From contig NZ_OY782764.1 in NCBI RefSeq assembly GCF_963678225.1, positions 340,001 through 404,000 on the forward strand: a stretch of DNA of 64,000 bases. The letters run 5' to 3'. Under the pieces are notes generated by a model, which saw nothing but the letters and a program-made list of their open reading frames with translations, was not told where the DNA came from and made no database searches. Shown here piece after piece: positions 9,435 to 17,958 of the stretch; the stretch's first letter is position 1, and each line of letters begins with the position of its first letter. The position numbers and the translations under genes are program-made. Source of the DNA: an uncultured Cohaesibacter sp. Its GTDB lineage: Bacteria; Pseudomonadota; Alphaproteobacteria; Rhizobiales; Cohaesibacteraceae.

Positions 9435-10832
9435 CTACACGATAAGATAGGCATAGATGAGGATCCACACCGCCAATAAGCTAACAGCAACGAGGAAATA
9501 GGAGCGGTTCCACACCCGCCCGACATCAACAGTCGGAATGCCGCCAAAACGACCAATCATCATGTTGGTTGCAGTGAAGGGAGAAGTCAGACCCGTAAGC
9601 GCCCAACCGGCCAACATGGCAACGGCAAAAGTTGTCGGGTCCAGATCGAACAGTGCCGCATCCGGCAAAAGGGGGGCAACCAGAGACAGGGTCAAAATCG
9701 GGTTACCGCCCAACTGCCCCAGCACAGGCATGATCCACAAAAGCGCAATCAGCAGTAGCCAGGGTGGCAAGACCGTTAGATCAATCCCCGCGCGCGCCAT
9801 CAGCGGCACCAGCACGGACGATCCAACCACACCGATATAACCAGCGCTCATCAGCAACAGCAGATCGCCGCGGAAAGCTGGCAGTTCCTTATGTACATAA
9901 TTGACCATCCGCGCACGCACGACTGCTGCATCGCGAAACTGGATATAGAGCCAGCCCACAGACAGCAAGGGCACCACCACCAGCACAATCCCCACAACCC
10001 GAATGCCTAGAAGCATTTCTAGCGCCAGAACCGGCAGCAGGATAATGACCAACAAAGCTGCCAGCGGCAAGAGAACCGTCCAGTGTAGATCGCTCTGCAC
10101 ACGTTTAGGGGTGGCTGCATTGGGTGAGAGCTTCGGTTTGAACAGTGTATCCAGCGCCCAACCGGTACCCAGCAGGATCGCAGCCGTCCCAAGTCCCGGT
10201 AGCGCAATACCTAGCCATGTGATGCCCGGAATGGTGGCCACAGCCATGGCTGTCGAAAAGGCCATCGGCGACCATGGCAAAGCCGAAATGAAACCGCGTT
10301 GAATGGCTAGTAACATCCTTCTCGTGCGGATTTGCCGAATTTCCTCGTCAGGCTCGTCCTTGCTACTGGCCAGAGCCAGCGTTCCCAGCAGCTGGATCGA
10401 GCCAAAATTGAGCAAAAGTGCATAAATCTGCGTCCCGAAAGACAGAGAAATATAGCGTCGACCGGGAGGCTGAGCGGCAAGAAAGCCCCCAGCCCGTCCC
10501 ATGGCAGGAGAAGCCGACGCCGCCTCGCGCAACACCGCAAGGGCACTGAAGAAAGACGCCAGAAAGCCGGTTTTGACAATTGCCGCCTGGAGCGCAGGCT
10601 GCCAATCGTCATTCACAATCACCATAGCCAGCGTAAGACCGGCACAAACCAACAAAAAGATCCGCCCGCCGCGCTTCGCGCTGATGGCCATCATCCCAAC
10701 CATGAAAATGAGCGCGACCATCAAAGGCCACCGCACCCACTCCACTCCAGTCCACTCCAACAGAGCCTGCATCACGATGACAGAGACAACAACCCAGCCG
10801 AAGAAGGGATCAACCAAACGCGAAAAATTCAT
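9435..10832 (-). CDS. Polytopic membrane protein, transporter-like, unassigned
   Basis: A 465-residue inner-membrane protein with about ten to twelve hydrophobic segments. It has two similar Gly/Pro-rich turns, one near residues 185-205 (SALPWSPMAFSTA) and one near 405-425 (LTGLTSPFTATNMMIG). This pseudo-repeat is what one expects of the two inverted halves of an ion-transporter (IT) superfamily carrier, where such hairpins form the substrate site. I do not recognise the specific family. It is convergent with cstA and shares the terminator region. Substrate unknown. Confidence 0.6.
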   Translation of the reverse strand: MNFSRLVDPFFGWVVVSVIVMQALLEWTGVEWVRWPLMVALIFMVGMMAISAKRGGRIFLLVCAGLTLAMVIVNDDWQPALQAAIVKTGFLASFFSALAVLREAASASPAMGRAGGFLAAQPPGRRYISLSFGTQIYALLLNFGSIQLLGTLALASSKDEPDEEIRQIRTRRMLLAIQRGFISALPWSPMAFSTAMAVATIPGITWLGIALPGLGTAAILLGTGWALDTLFKPKLSPNAATPKRVQSDLHWTVLLPLAALLVIILLPVLALEMLLGIRVVGIVLVVVPLLSVGWLYIQFRDAAVVRARMVNYVHKELPAFRGDLLLLMSAGYIGVVGSSVLVPLMARAGIDLTVLPPWLLLIALLWIMPVLGQLGGNPILTLSLVAPLLPDAALFDLDPTTFAVAMLAGWALTGLTSPFTATNMMIGRFGGIPTVDVGRVWNRSYFLVAVSLLAVWILIYAYLIV

Positions 10833-11053
10833 ATAGGCCTGCTTTCATAGGGAAGAGAAACAAGGAGACGAACGGTAGAACACCACAGAGCTACCGAACG
10901 ATATAACTGATAAAAAGGATAGAACCCCAAGCCAATAACCGATTTTCAGCAATCACCTCAGGTGCAAACATGGATCATTCTGCCTAAAACGCATAAACCG
11001 AAACCTTAAAATGGATCAAGTCGGACTTTGCAGAAATATGACCATCAGGAGGA
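10833..11053. other. Chromosomal flank left of the integrated element
   Basis: About 220 bases of AT-rich sequence without a gene. Before integration this should have been the sequence directly downstream of tRNA-Arg. Confidence 0.5.
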
Positions 11054-11074
11054 AAATGGTGACCCCGGCGCGAT
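11054..11074. repeat. attL-type repeat, displaced tRNA-Arg 3' end
   Basis: This 21-bp stretch is identical to 23667-23687. It covers the encoded CCA end, the acceptor 3' strand and part of the T arm of tRNA-Arg read on the minus strand. Nothing else of the tRNA is present here, so it marks the far junction. Confidence 0.9.
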
Positions 11075-11144
11075 GGATACCCCACCCCAAGATACCATCG
11101 TAAATAATTGAAATATATATTATATTATATAAGTCGTAACAATT

Positions 11145-11170
11145 GCTTCGTACCACGTTTTCGTACCACG
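11145..11170. repeat. Left integrase arm-type repeat pair
   Basis: Two copies of TCGTACCACG start at 11148 and 11161, 13 bp apart. A block matching at 24 of 26 positions lies at 23594-23619 near the other end. Paired short repeats flanking the core are typical arm sites of tyrosine integrases. Confidence 0.65.
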
Positions 11171-11335
11171 CATTGGGTCTTTACAGCTCACTTAAACAGA
11201 CATTAAAAACGCATTTTGTAAAGGCCCATCAATACTCCCCCCCTAATTTCACGTGAATTGTCGCGAAAATCTTCCAGTGAACGGAGTTGCTAGTGTATGC
11301 TCTTATAGATTCAATTTAAAAGAGCATGGAACGAT

Positions 11336-12379
11336 ATGGAAATTTTGGAACTTGAGGATCCGGAGAAAGTCGCACGACTGCTTGAGCGTCACATTCAGTC
11401 CGCTCATCTCAATTTTCTGTTCGGCTCTGGCGCATCGATACCTGCGATCCAACTTGCTGGGGATGTAGAACAGGAAATCGATCAGCACCTGACAGCCTCA
11501 GAGCTTGATGAGGCAAACAAAAAAGCCCTGACGTTTATCGAAGAACTGGAATACCAACATGGGTTCCTGCCCGCAGGATATACAGAAGGCGACGATACTG
11601 ATATTACGCTCCGGAACTACATGCGTTTCTTAAGTTCTGCCGACCGTATTCTCTTTGAACGCAAAAACATCCTTTTGCCCCGCCAAGCCAACGTTTTCAC
11701 AACGAACTACGATGAGTTTTTCGAGGTTGCGGCATCACTCCTTCCTTCATTGGTTCTAAATGACGGCTTCAATCGACGAGTAGGCAACTCAGGTTTTGAG
11801 TACTCACCGGAGCTGTTTTTCGACAGAGTGTACAGGTCGGGCGCGGTGTACAAGCATCAATCTGAAATACCTTCAATGAATCTAATTAAAGTGCATGGAT
11901 CGATCTCTTGGAAACGTCAGAGCGACGACAGGATCACGCTAGGTGAGCCGGAAAAAGATCAACTCACAACACTCCAAAAAGATAGCCGCTTCGAGGTCAA
12001 CAATGCACTTGCAAAGCGAGCTGTGATCTTGCCCAACATGCGGAAATTCGAGTCCACACTATTAGATCGAGTATATTTTGATCTTTTGCGTTTGTACACG
12101 AATGCAATGGAGATGGAAAACGCGTTACTCTTCGTTTTCGGCTTCTCATTTGCTGACAAGCATATTCTCGACATTACCCGACGAGCACTGCGCAACCCCA
12201 CCGCAAAGATTGTGATATTTGCATTTAGTCAGAACGACGTCGGCAACTTTGAAGAAAAATTCTCAGCCCACCGGAATGCTCTGATAATCAAACCAAAAGA
12301 GGGCCAGCACATAGGATTTCCAGAACTCAATTCGCTTTTCGAAATGATCGCTATTACCTCAGAGAAAATCCATGACTGA
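11336..12379 (+). CDS. SIR2-like NADase of a SIR2-HerA defence pair
   Basis: A 347-residue protein with the SIR2 Rossmann-like fold. Visible motifs are the nucleotide-binding GSGAS at 30-34, TTNYDEF at 122-128, the His of KVHGS at H187 and GFSFADKHI near 265-273. Such SIR2 proteins in defence systems degrade NAD+ rather than deacetylate. The stop overlaps the start of the HerA gene by 8 bp, so the two are translationally coupled. The pair matches the known SIR2-HerA (Nezha) anti-phage system, in which SIR2 and HerA form a large complex. Composition is AT-richer than the chromosomal flanks. A weak AACG precedes the ATG. Confidence 0.88.
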   Translation: MEILELEDPEKVARLLERHIQSAHLNFLFGSGASIPAIQLAGDVEQEIDQHLTASELDEANKKALTFIEELEYQHGFLPAGYTEGDDTDITLRNYMRFLSSADRILFERKNILLPRQANVFTTNYDEFFEVAASLLPSLVLNDGFNRRVGNSGFEYSPELFFDRVYRSGAVYKHQSEIPSMNLIKVHGSISWKRQSDDRITLGEPEKDQLTTLQKDSRFEVNNALAKRAVILPNMRKFESTLLDRVYFDLLRLYTNAMEMENALLFVFGFSFADKHILDITRRALRNPTAKIVIFAFSQNDVGNFEEKFSAHRNALIIKPKEGQHIGFPELNSLFEMIAITSEKIHD

Positions 12380-14231
12380 TGCCCGCCTTCAGCAGGAAGC
12401 TGTACTCAGAGTTGGTGAAGTGGCAGAGGTAACAGGTCGCAAAATTTCAGTAACAGTGGACAAGGAAAAGAACCTGTCTGAACTCTTCTTTGAAGGAGAC
12501 CTAATCCGCAATGTCGCTGTGGGCAGCTATATTGATATTCGTAAAGGTTTTGTCAGTCTCATCGGAAAGGTCGATGGTGAATACGCTCGCCCCGACACGA
12601 TCTACGTCTCAGAAGCCGGCATGGTGCCTAATTCAAAGCGATCACTTTCAATTACTCTAGTAGGCTACATAGACCGTTCCGGGACATTCTATGGGGGCAC
12701 CAAAGAGCTACCATTGATCGGCAACGAAGCCTATTTGCTCACCAGTGAGAAAGTTCATCAAATCCATAACCTTGTCTCGAAAGATGCGATACCTATGAAT
12801 GTCGCGGTTTCGGACTACGAGGGATTTGAGATCAGTCTTCCTGTCGACGGCTTGATGAACAGTCATATTGCTATTTTCGGTAACACAGGCAGCGGGAAAT
12901 CGAACACAGTTGCATTGTTATACCAAAGCTACATCGAAGCGATGCGGCAAAGAAATCAAGCATTGTTCGATCAACGCGTTAGAATCCTATTCTTCGATTT
13001 CAACGGGGAGTATTCTAGAGAGAACTGTCTTACCGCAAATAAAACCGTTTACAATCTAACCACTAGGCATGACCAAGGTGACAAGGTACCGTTGTCGGAA
13101 GCAGGCTTTCTAGACTTTGAAACTCTCGCAATACTTTCGGATGCGACCGAGAAAACCCAACGACCTTTTATTCGACGAGCCTTAGGCTTAGCAAATAGAA
13201 TTGGACAAGGTGAAGATAGCCGCAACCATCTACAAAATATGCTGCGTATGCAAATTACTCAAATATTGCAGATGGCGGATAAGGAACGCGCCTTTCTACT
13301 AATTGATTACATGCGACAGATACTGCCTGAACGTATGGAAGAAGGCGCGGATGTACCTCTTGAAACTGATCTAGAATGGCATAACAACACAGCTCAATTT
13401 ATGTTCAATGGGACGTATTTGCCGTCAAATCCAAATGCGATACCAGAGACAGAAATCTATCAGCGCGTTGATGGGTACAGTTTTGCGCATGATATAATTG
13501 TTGATTTTATATCTATTTGCTACGTGCAACTGATTTGGGACGTACTCAACAACCGCGCTCAAAACGAACACATTGCTCCAGCGATCAACAAGTTGAAGAG
13601 CAAACAGAATGACATCCGAAAGGTTTTTGACCCTCAAAACACAGGAGATATTTTCACCAGCAATGTTGTTGTCTTGAACTTGCATGACGTAAGCATAGAA
13701 ATGAAGAAAACGCTTCCGCTTTTGATTTCAAAGCGCGTCTATCAGGAACAAAAAGATCGCGCGGACACGGACACGGCATTGAGCATCGTTATTGATGAGG
13801 CTCACAATATTCTTTCATACGAGTCGTCCCGAGAAGCAGAAAGCTGGAAGGACTATAGGTTAGAAACTTTCGAAGAGATCATCAAAGAAGGCAGAAAGTT
13901 TGGGGTATTTGTAACTGTCTCGAGTCAACGACCAAGCGACATATCCCAAACGATCACTTCCCAAGCCCACAACTACTTTATTCACCGGCTAATAAATCAC
14001 CGTGATCTACAATCAATAGCTACTGCCGTATCCTACATCGACAAGATCACGGAGGAGTCGATCCCAACTCTGCCAACCGGAACTTGCATATTTAGCGGGA
14101 TGGCGGGCCAGATGCCCATGAAGCTGGCTATGAGACCTTTACCCGATATGCAACAGCCTAAGAGCACGACACGGAAGTTGTCTAGCATTGTGCCCTCGGC
14201 AGAGGCTGATGGAGTAGAGCAAGAGATTTAA
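12372..14231 (+). CDS. herA: HerA-like ATPase/helicase of a SIR2-HerA defence pair
   Basis: A 619-residue FtsK/HerA-type ATPase. An N-terminal beta-rich HAS-barrel region (about 10-100) precedes the ATPase core. Walker A is GNTGSGKS at 170-177 and is followed by FFDFNGEYS. Walker B is IVIDEAH near 475-478. An SSQRPSD stretch and a C-terminal LPTGTCIFSG match HerA proteins. It forms hexamers in known systems and works with the SIR2 partner encoded immediately upstream; the start lies inside the SIR2 gene. No other HerA partner such as NurA is present. Role in sensing or processing phage DNA is from family knowledge. Confidence 0.9.
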   Translation: MTDARLQQEAVLRVGEVAEVTGRKISVTVDKEKNLSELFFEGDLIRNVAVGSYIDIRKGFVSLIGKVDGEYARPDTIYVSEAGMVPNSKRSLSITLVGYIDRSGTFYGGTKELPLIGNEAYLLTSEKVHQIHNLVSKDAIPMNVAVSDYEGFEISLPVDGLMNSHIAIFGNTGSGKSNTVALLYQSYIEAMRQRNQALFDQRVRILFFDFNGEYSRENCLTANKTVYNLTTRHDQGDKVPLSEAGFLDFETLAILSDATEKTQRPFIRRALGLANRIGQGEDSRNHLQNMLRMQITQILQMADKERAFLLIDYMRQILPERMEEGADVPLETDLEWHNNTAQFMFNGTYLPSNPNAIPETEIYQRVDGYSFAHDIIVDFISICYVQLIWDVLNNRAQNEHIAPAINKLKSKQNDIRKVFDPQNTGDIFTSNVVVLNLHDVSIEMKKTLPLLISKRVYQEQKDRADTDTALSIVIDEAHNILSYESSREAESWKDYRLETFEEIIKEGRKFGVFVTVSSQRPSDISQTITSQAHNYFIHRLINHRDLQSIATAVSYIDKITEESIPTLPTGTCIFSGMAGQMPMKLAMRPLPDMQQPKSTTRKLSSIVPSAEADGVEQEI

Positions 14232-14480
14232 GACCTTCTCCCACCGATATTTACTGGCTTTACTTGGACCTATTTCAAGTGTTTTCTTTTGGGGAATCTT
14301 CGGCACTGCATTTGCCCTAACTCAAATTGCAACTTTAGGCTCATGAAGCTATAAAGTGGACCTCTGTTACACCGAGAAGTGCTTAAACAAACAAACCAAA
14401 GCAAACACTCGCATAGGTTGACACATCTATAATCTTTCTGCTCAAATAGATTTCATAAATATTGAGCTAGGAGTTTTAAG

Positions 14481-15842
14481 ATGGGAAACGATCAACTACC
14501 TGAATACTTGAAGCAAGGCGAAGCAGCACGACTCTTTCCCGTCCTCTCCACCACTTCGAAAGAAGGTAGAACAACGTCAATCGTCTTGGCTTGCTTATGC
14601 AAAATTGATGAATTTGGTGCTCTGCTATTGTCATCAATTGGACCAAGGATTGGCGTCCGAGCCACTATAGAGGCCTTCACAGAAGTAGTTTTTAGGAATC
14701 AAAACACTGCTATCAAAGACCGTCCCGATGGCCTTATTGTTGTCCGAGTTGGTAAGCGTCAATGGCGGGCCTTGGTAGAAGCTAAAGTTGGAAATAATGA
14801 TCTCGAAGCAGATCAGATTGAGCGGTATAGATCTTTAGCAAAAGAGAACGATATTGATTGTGTGATCACTATCTCCAATCAATTTGCAACCTCACCAGAT
14901 AGCCATCCGATTGAACAGGTTCGAAAAAGCAGATCTCGAATTCCGGTTTTCCATTGGTCATGGATGCACATCTTAACAACCGCAGATCTGCTAATTTCTG
15001 GAGAACAGGTTTCTGATGTTGATCAGCTTATCCTGCTAAATGAGTTGCGCCGATTTCTCACTCACGAAAGTGCTGGTGTGAAGGGCTTCGATCGGATGCC
15101 AAAAGAATGGTCTGAACTCAACAAGCTAGTCTCTAGTGGAGGGTCCATTGGTTCCAAGTCACAAGCCGCAGGGATCGTCCTCGAGGCCTGGCACCAAGAG
15201 ACCCGCGATCTGTCTATGATCCTTAGCCGAATGACGGGCAATTTGGTGACGGAAAGCCTGCCGCGCAAACATGTGGGAGACCCAACACAAAGGCAGAAGG
15301 ACGACTTAGCACATTTGCGAGAAAGCCTGTGTCTTTGCTGCAAACTTGTAGTACCCGACGCCGCTGCTCCTATTGAAATTCGAGCCGACATAGCGAGGCG
15401 TACTTTAGATATTGGCATGACGCTAAAAGCGCCTGATGAAAAAAAATCGATTAAAGCAAGGCTAAGCTGGCTCTTGAGACAATTAAAGCCAGATAATGAC
15501 GATGGTCTATTCATTCGGCTGCTTTGGCCCGGGACGAGCGAACCCACACAGCATCCCGTTTCCGAGTTGAGAAAAGATCCCAATCTGGCGGCTGAGGGCA
15601 AAGAGCACCTAAGGCCACACAGCTTTCATATATTCTTGTCGGAAAGGCTCGGCGCAAAATTCACCCAGCAAACTAACTTTGTGTCGGAACTTGAGCGGCT
15701 TGTCCCAAAATTCTATGGTGAAACCGGTGCCCACTTGTCTGTCTGGGTCAAGAGAGCGCCTCAAATAAAGCCAGATAGAACGAGCGGGCAAGACGTGACA
15801 CCGACCGCATTGTCCGAAGACGCTGAAGATTTTGATGCCTAG
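14481..15842 (+). CDS. PD-(D/E)XK nuclease-like protein, unassigned
   Basis: A 453-residue protein. The N-terminal part carries a PD-(D/E)XK nuclease signature: D83 in RPDGLIVV, then E100 and K102 in ALVEAKV, then Q112 and Y116 in DQIERY. This is the pattern of Mrr- and RecB-like nucleases. The C-terminal 250 residues resemble nothing I can name. It has its own AGGAG ribosome site 9 bases upstream and is separated from herA by 249 bp, so it may be transcribed alone. Its place beside SIR2-HerA suggests a defence role, but that is guilt by association. It could instead be a stress-related protein. Confidence 0.6.
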   Translation: MGNDQLPEYLKQGEAARLFPVLSTTSKEGRTTSIVLACLCKIDEFGALLLSSIGPRIGVRATIEAFTEVVFRNQNTAIKDRPDGLIVVRVGKRQWRALVEAKVGNNDLEADQIERYRSLAKENDIDCVITISNQFATSPDSHPIEQVRKSRSRIPVFHWSWMHILTTADLLISGEQVSDVDQLILLNELRRFLTHESAGVKGFDRMPKEWSELNKLVSSGGSIGSKSQAAGIVLEAWHQETRDLSMILSRMTGNLVTESLPRKHVGDPTQRQKDDLAHLRESLCLCCKLVVPDAAAPIEIRADIARRTLDIGMTLKAPDEKKSIKARLSWLLRQLKPDNDDGLFIRLLWPGTSEPTQHPVSELRKDPNLAAEGKEHLRPHSFHIFLSERLGAKFTQQTNFVSELERLVPKFYGETGAHLSVWVKRAPQIKPDRTSGQDVTPTALSEDAEDFDA

Positions 15843-16302
15843 CTAGTACGCTCAGTGCTGATCTCTTTTGGGCATGACGTAATTATCTACGACCCATTTC
15901 GCTTCTAATTTGCTTTCAGGGTCTGTTGCTGCTTTGCAATTAGAAGCTTGTAACAAGTACTCCCGAGCGGGTACCTGCTTGGGACCGTTTTCAGCCTGTT
16001 ATGGCCTATTTTCCCGAAAAATTTGTGAGCCAGTATACGTATACAAATGAGTACAGAGTTCCCCCATACCCTACCCTTAGCGCTGAAATACCATCGGCTG
16101 CAGCGTGGTTGTTAATTGCAATGGTCCTGAGCTTACCCTCGATAAACGTGTCCCCTCCACATCAGCACGACCTTCGTCCTCTAGCCCTTACCTCTGCGGT
16201 CATCCACAAGTACGCCCTAAACCATGTCCTCTAGGGTTGTTTTCTGGATTCGGACATTATTCTATACGGTCATCATCCTTGTTGACACCTTGAGGCACCA
16301 TC
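15843..16302. other. Gap upstream of the resolvase with a 12-bp palindrome
   Basis: No gene with coding character is seen. The perfect palindrome GTATACGTATAC lies at 16033-16044, about 260 bp before the resolvase start. Serine resolvases often bind sites next to their own gene, so this may be a recombination or operator site. Confidence 0.4.
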
Positions 16303-16935
16303 ATGACCACTGTCTTCTACGCTCGCGTCTCCACCGCTGACCAGAACCTTGACCATCAGATCACCCAAGCAAAGCAGGCTGGCTTCGAGTTTGATGAGGT
16401 GGTCTCTGATCATGGGGTCTCAGGAGTCTCCACAAGACTCTCAGAGCGCCCTGAAGGAAAGCGACTGTTCGACATGCTCCGACATGGAGACACGCTTGTG
16501 GTACGCTGGGTGGACCGTCTGGGGCGCAACTATGATGATGTGACCGATACCATGCGCCTGTTGCTGAGGAAGGGTGTGATCATCAAGACAGTGATCAACG
16601 GCATGACCTTTGATGGCTCAACCAATGATCCGATGCAAGGGGCTGTTCGAGATGCCCTGATCGCGTTCATGGCAGCAATGGCTCAGGCAGAGACAGAGAC
16701 AAGGAAGGCAGCGCAGAAGGCAGGGATCGAAGCGGCGAAGCAGAAGGCGGACAAGTACCGAGGCAGGAAGCCCACCTACAGCAGAGAGCAGTTCAAGCTG
16801 GTTCAGGACATGCTGTCAGGGTCCTCGACCATCTCCGAGATCTCAAAGAGCACCGGCCTATCACGTCAGACCATTTACCGGATCAAGGACAAGCCCGAAG
16901 CATCCGAGAAGGCACTGACCATGTGGGGGATGTAA
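16303..16935 (+). CDS. Serine recombinase (resolvase/invertase family)
   Basis: A 210-residue small serine recombinase, the usual length for Tn3-type resolvases and DNA invertases. The catalytic region begins FYARVSTADQ with R8 and the nucleophile S10, and WVDRLGRN follows near residue 70. The long E helix lies near 120-145. A C-terminal helix-turn-helix (about 165-200, STISEISKSTGLSRQTIYRI) binds DNA. No transposase is nearby, so its role may be dimer resolution, inversion or regulation inside the element. Candidate targets are the palindrome at 16033 and the 47-bp repeats around the helicase gene. Confidence 0.9.
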   Translation: MTTVFYARVSTADQNLDHQITQAKQAGFEFDEVVSDHGVSGVSTRLSERPEGKRLFDMLRHGDTLVVRWVDRLGRNYDDVTDTMRLLLRKGVIIKTVINGMTFDGSTNDPMQGAVRDALIAFMAAMAQAETETRKAAQKAGIEAAKQKADKYRGRKPTYSREQFKLVQDMLSGSSTISEISKSTGLSRQTIYRIKDKPEASEKALTMWGM

Positions 16936-17174
16936 CCGGCCACCGATGGACCAAAGCAAGATTCCACAGGAAATATGGGGGTCTTAAACCAGCGCTTCGG
17001 CTGACCTCCATTCCGGTCTGAATGAGTCGTTCCTGCGGCTTCCACGGGTCAAAATTAGTGCCGACAGCAGCAATATATCGTTTATCGTCAATAACTTAAG
17101 GAATTTTTCTCTTGCAATAAGGACACCAAGGACTCAGCCTTGCAGCGTAATGCAACCAAACAAGGGAAAGCCTT

Positions 17175-17372
17175 ATGAACACCATCGAACAGACAGCCAT
17201 CTCCTACACCATCAAACTTGTAGACGACCAGTTTCGCCCTACCGGACACTTCGAATGCAAGAATGCCCTGAGCTGGTACGATGCGGAGGAAGAAGGGATC
17301 GCATATCTCAAAGATCACCCATCCACCTTCGACTTCATGATCATTGAGACCCCTAAGGAGATGCTGCAGTAA
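17175..17372 (+). CDS. Small acidic hypothetical protein
   Basis: A 65-residue protein with AGGGAAAG about 6 bases before its ATG. It is acidic, has no membrane segment, and contains a YDAEEEGIAYLKDHPSTFDFMI stretch that would form a helix and strand. I recognise no family. It stands alone between the resolvase and the helicase. Small soluble proteins like this are common in phage-derived islands. Confidence 0.5.
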   Translation: MNTIEQTAISYTIKLVDDQFRPTGHFECKNALSWYDAEEEGIAYLKDHPSTFDFMIIETPKEMLQ

Positions 17373-17958
17373 ACAGACGATTAGGACAGGATGGATAGCG
17401 GCTATCTGGTCGCTTCCTCCTGCTTTTTGGTCCGGTTCAATTCTATCCCACTATAGAACATCCTAAGCACTTTTTAGACTCATTTTAGTTTCTTAAAGTG
17501 CGCCACAAGACCCCACTTCAGCAGACATCCTCGGCCACCGGCCCTTAAAGTGAACCGCAAGTCAGCTTCGGCTCGCCTTCGGCTGAAGACACAATCCCAC
17601 CTATCACCACCACCTTGAAGAACCCTTCTTCCTGTCTGGTTGGGAGGGGTGGGTGTCGTTATCTCAATGTGCTCTTCAGGTTCACTCCAAGACCAGCGCT
17701 CGAAGAGCGATGGCTCCAAGTTGGGGTTCTGCTGAAGTGGCCTTGAGCCATCAACTCAAAGAATGCGTATGATAAGCTTATGTCTCTCTTATAGGGCGAT
17801 AATACGCATAACTCGACCTCCAGCCACTAACGGCCAACTGGTCCCTCCCCGACATCTCAAGATCTGAGCCAACTGGCTCTCTCAAGTTCCCCTCATAGGG
17901 AATCTTGCAGCGATTTGCTGCACTCACCTCCAGCTTTGACTGGGGGATCTCACCGGAC
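17373..17958. other. Repeat-rich gap upstream of the helicase gene
   Basis: Nearly 600 bases without a convincing gene but dense in repeats. CTTAAAGTGNNCCNCAAG occurs twice in direct orientation at 17492-17509 and 17544-17561. CCACTTCAGCAGA at 17513-17525 recurs inverted at 17728-17740. The first copy of the 47-bp palindrome lies at 17763-17809. A variant of its core (CTCATAGGGAAT) lies near 17891-17902. The layout would suit a replication origin, a recombination site or an operator region. Confidence 0.5.
17763..17809. repeat. 47-bp interrupted palindrome, copy 1 (upstream of helicase)
   Basis: ATGCGTAT at 17763-17770 and ATACGCAT at 17802-17809 flank a 31-bp spacer holding CTTATAGGGC. A second copy of exactly the same length lies downstream of the helicase gene at 19977-20023. 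The two agree at 33 of 47 positions, mainly in both ends and the right half. Confidence 0.75.

Noticed and set aside
14232-14480. Promoter made of TTGACA and TATAAT before the PD-(D/E)XK gene
   Set aside because: TTGACA at about 14418 and TATAAT are only about 4 bp apart, too close to act together. The gene probably has its own promoter, but I cannot place it.
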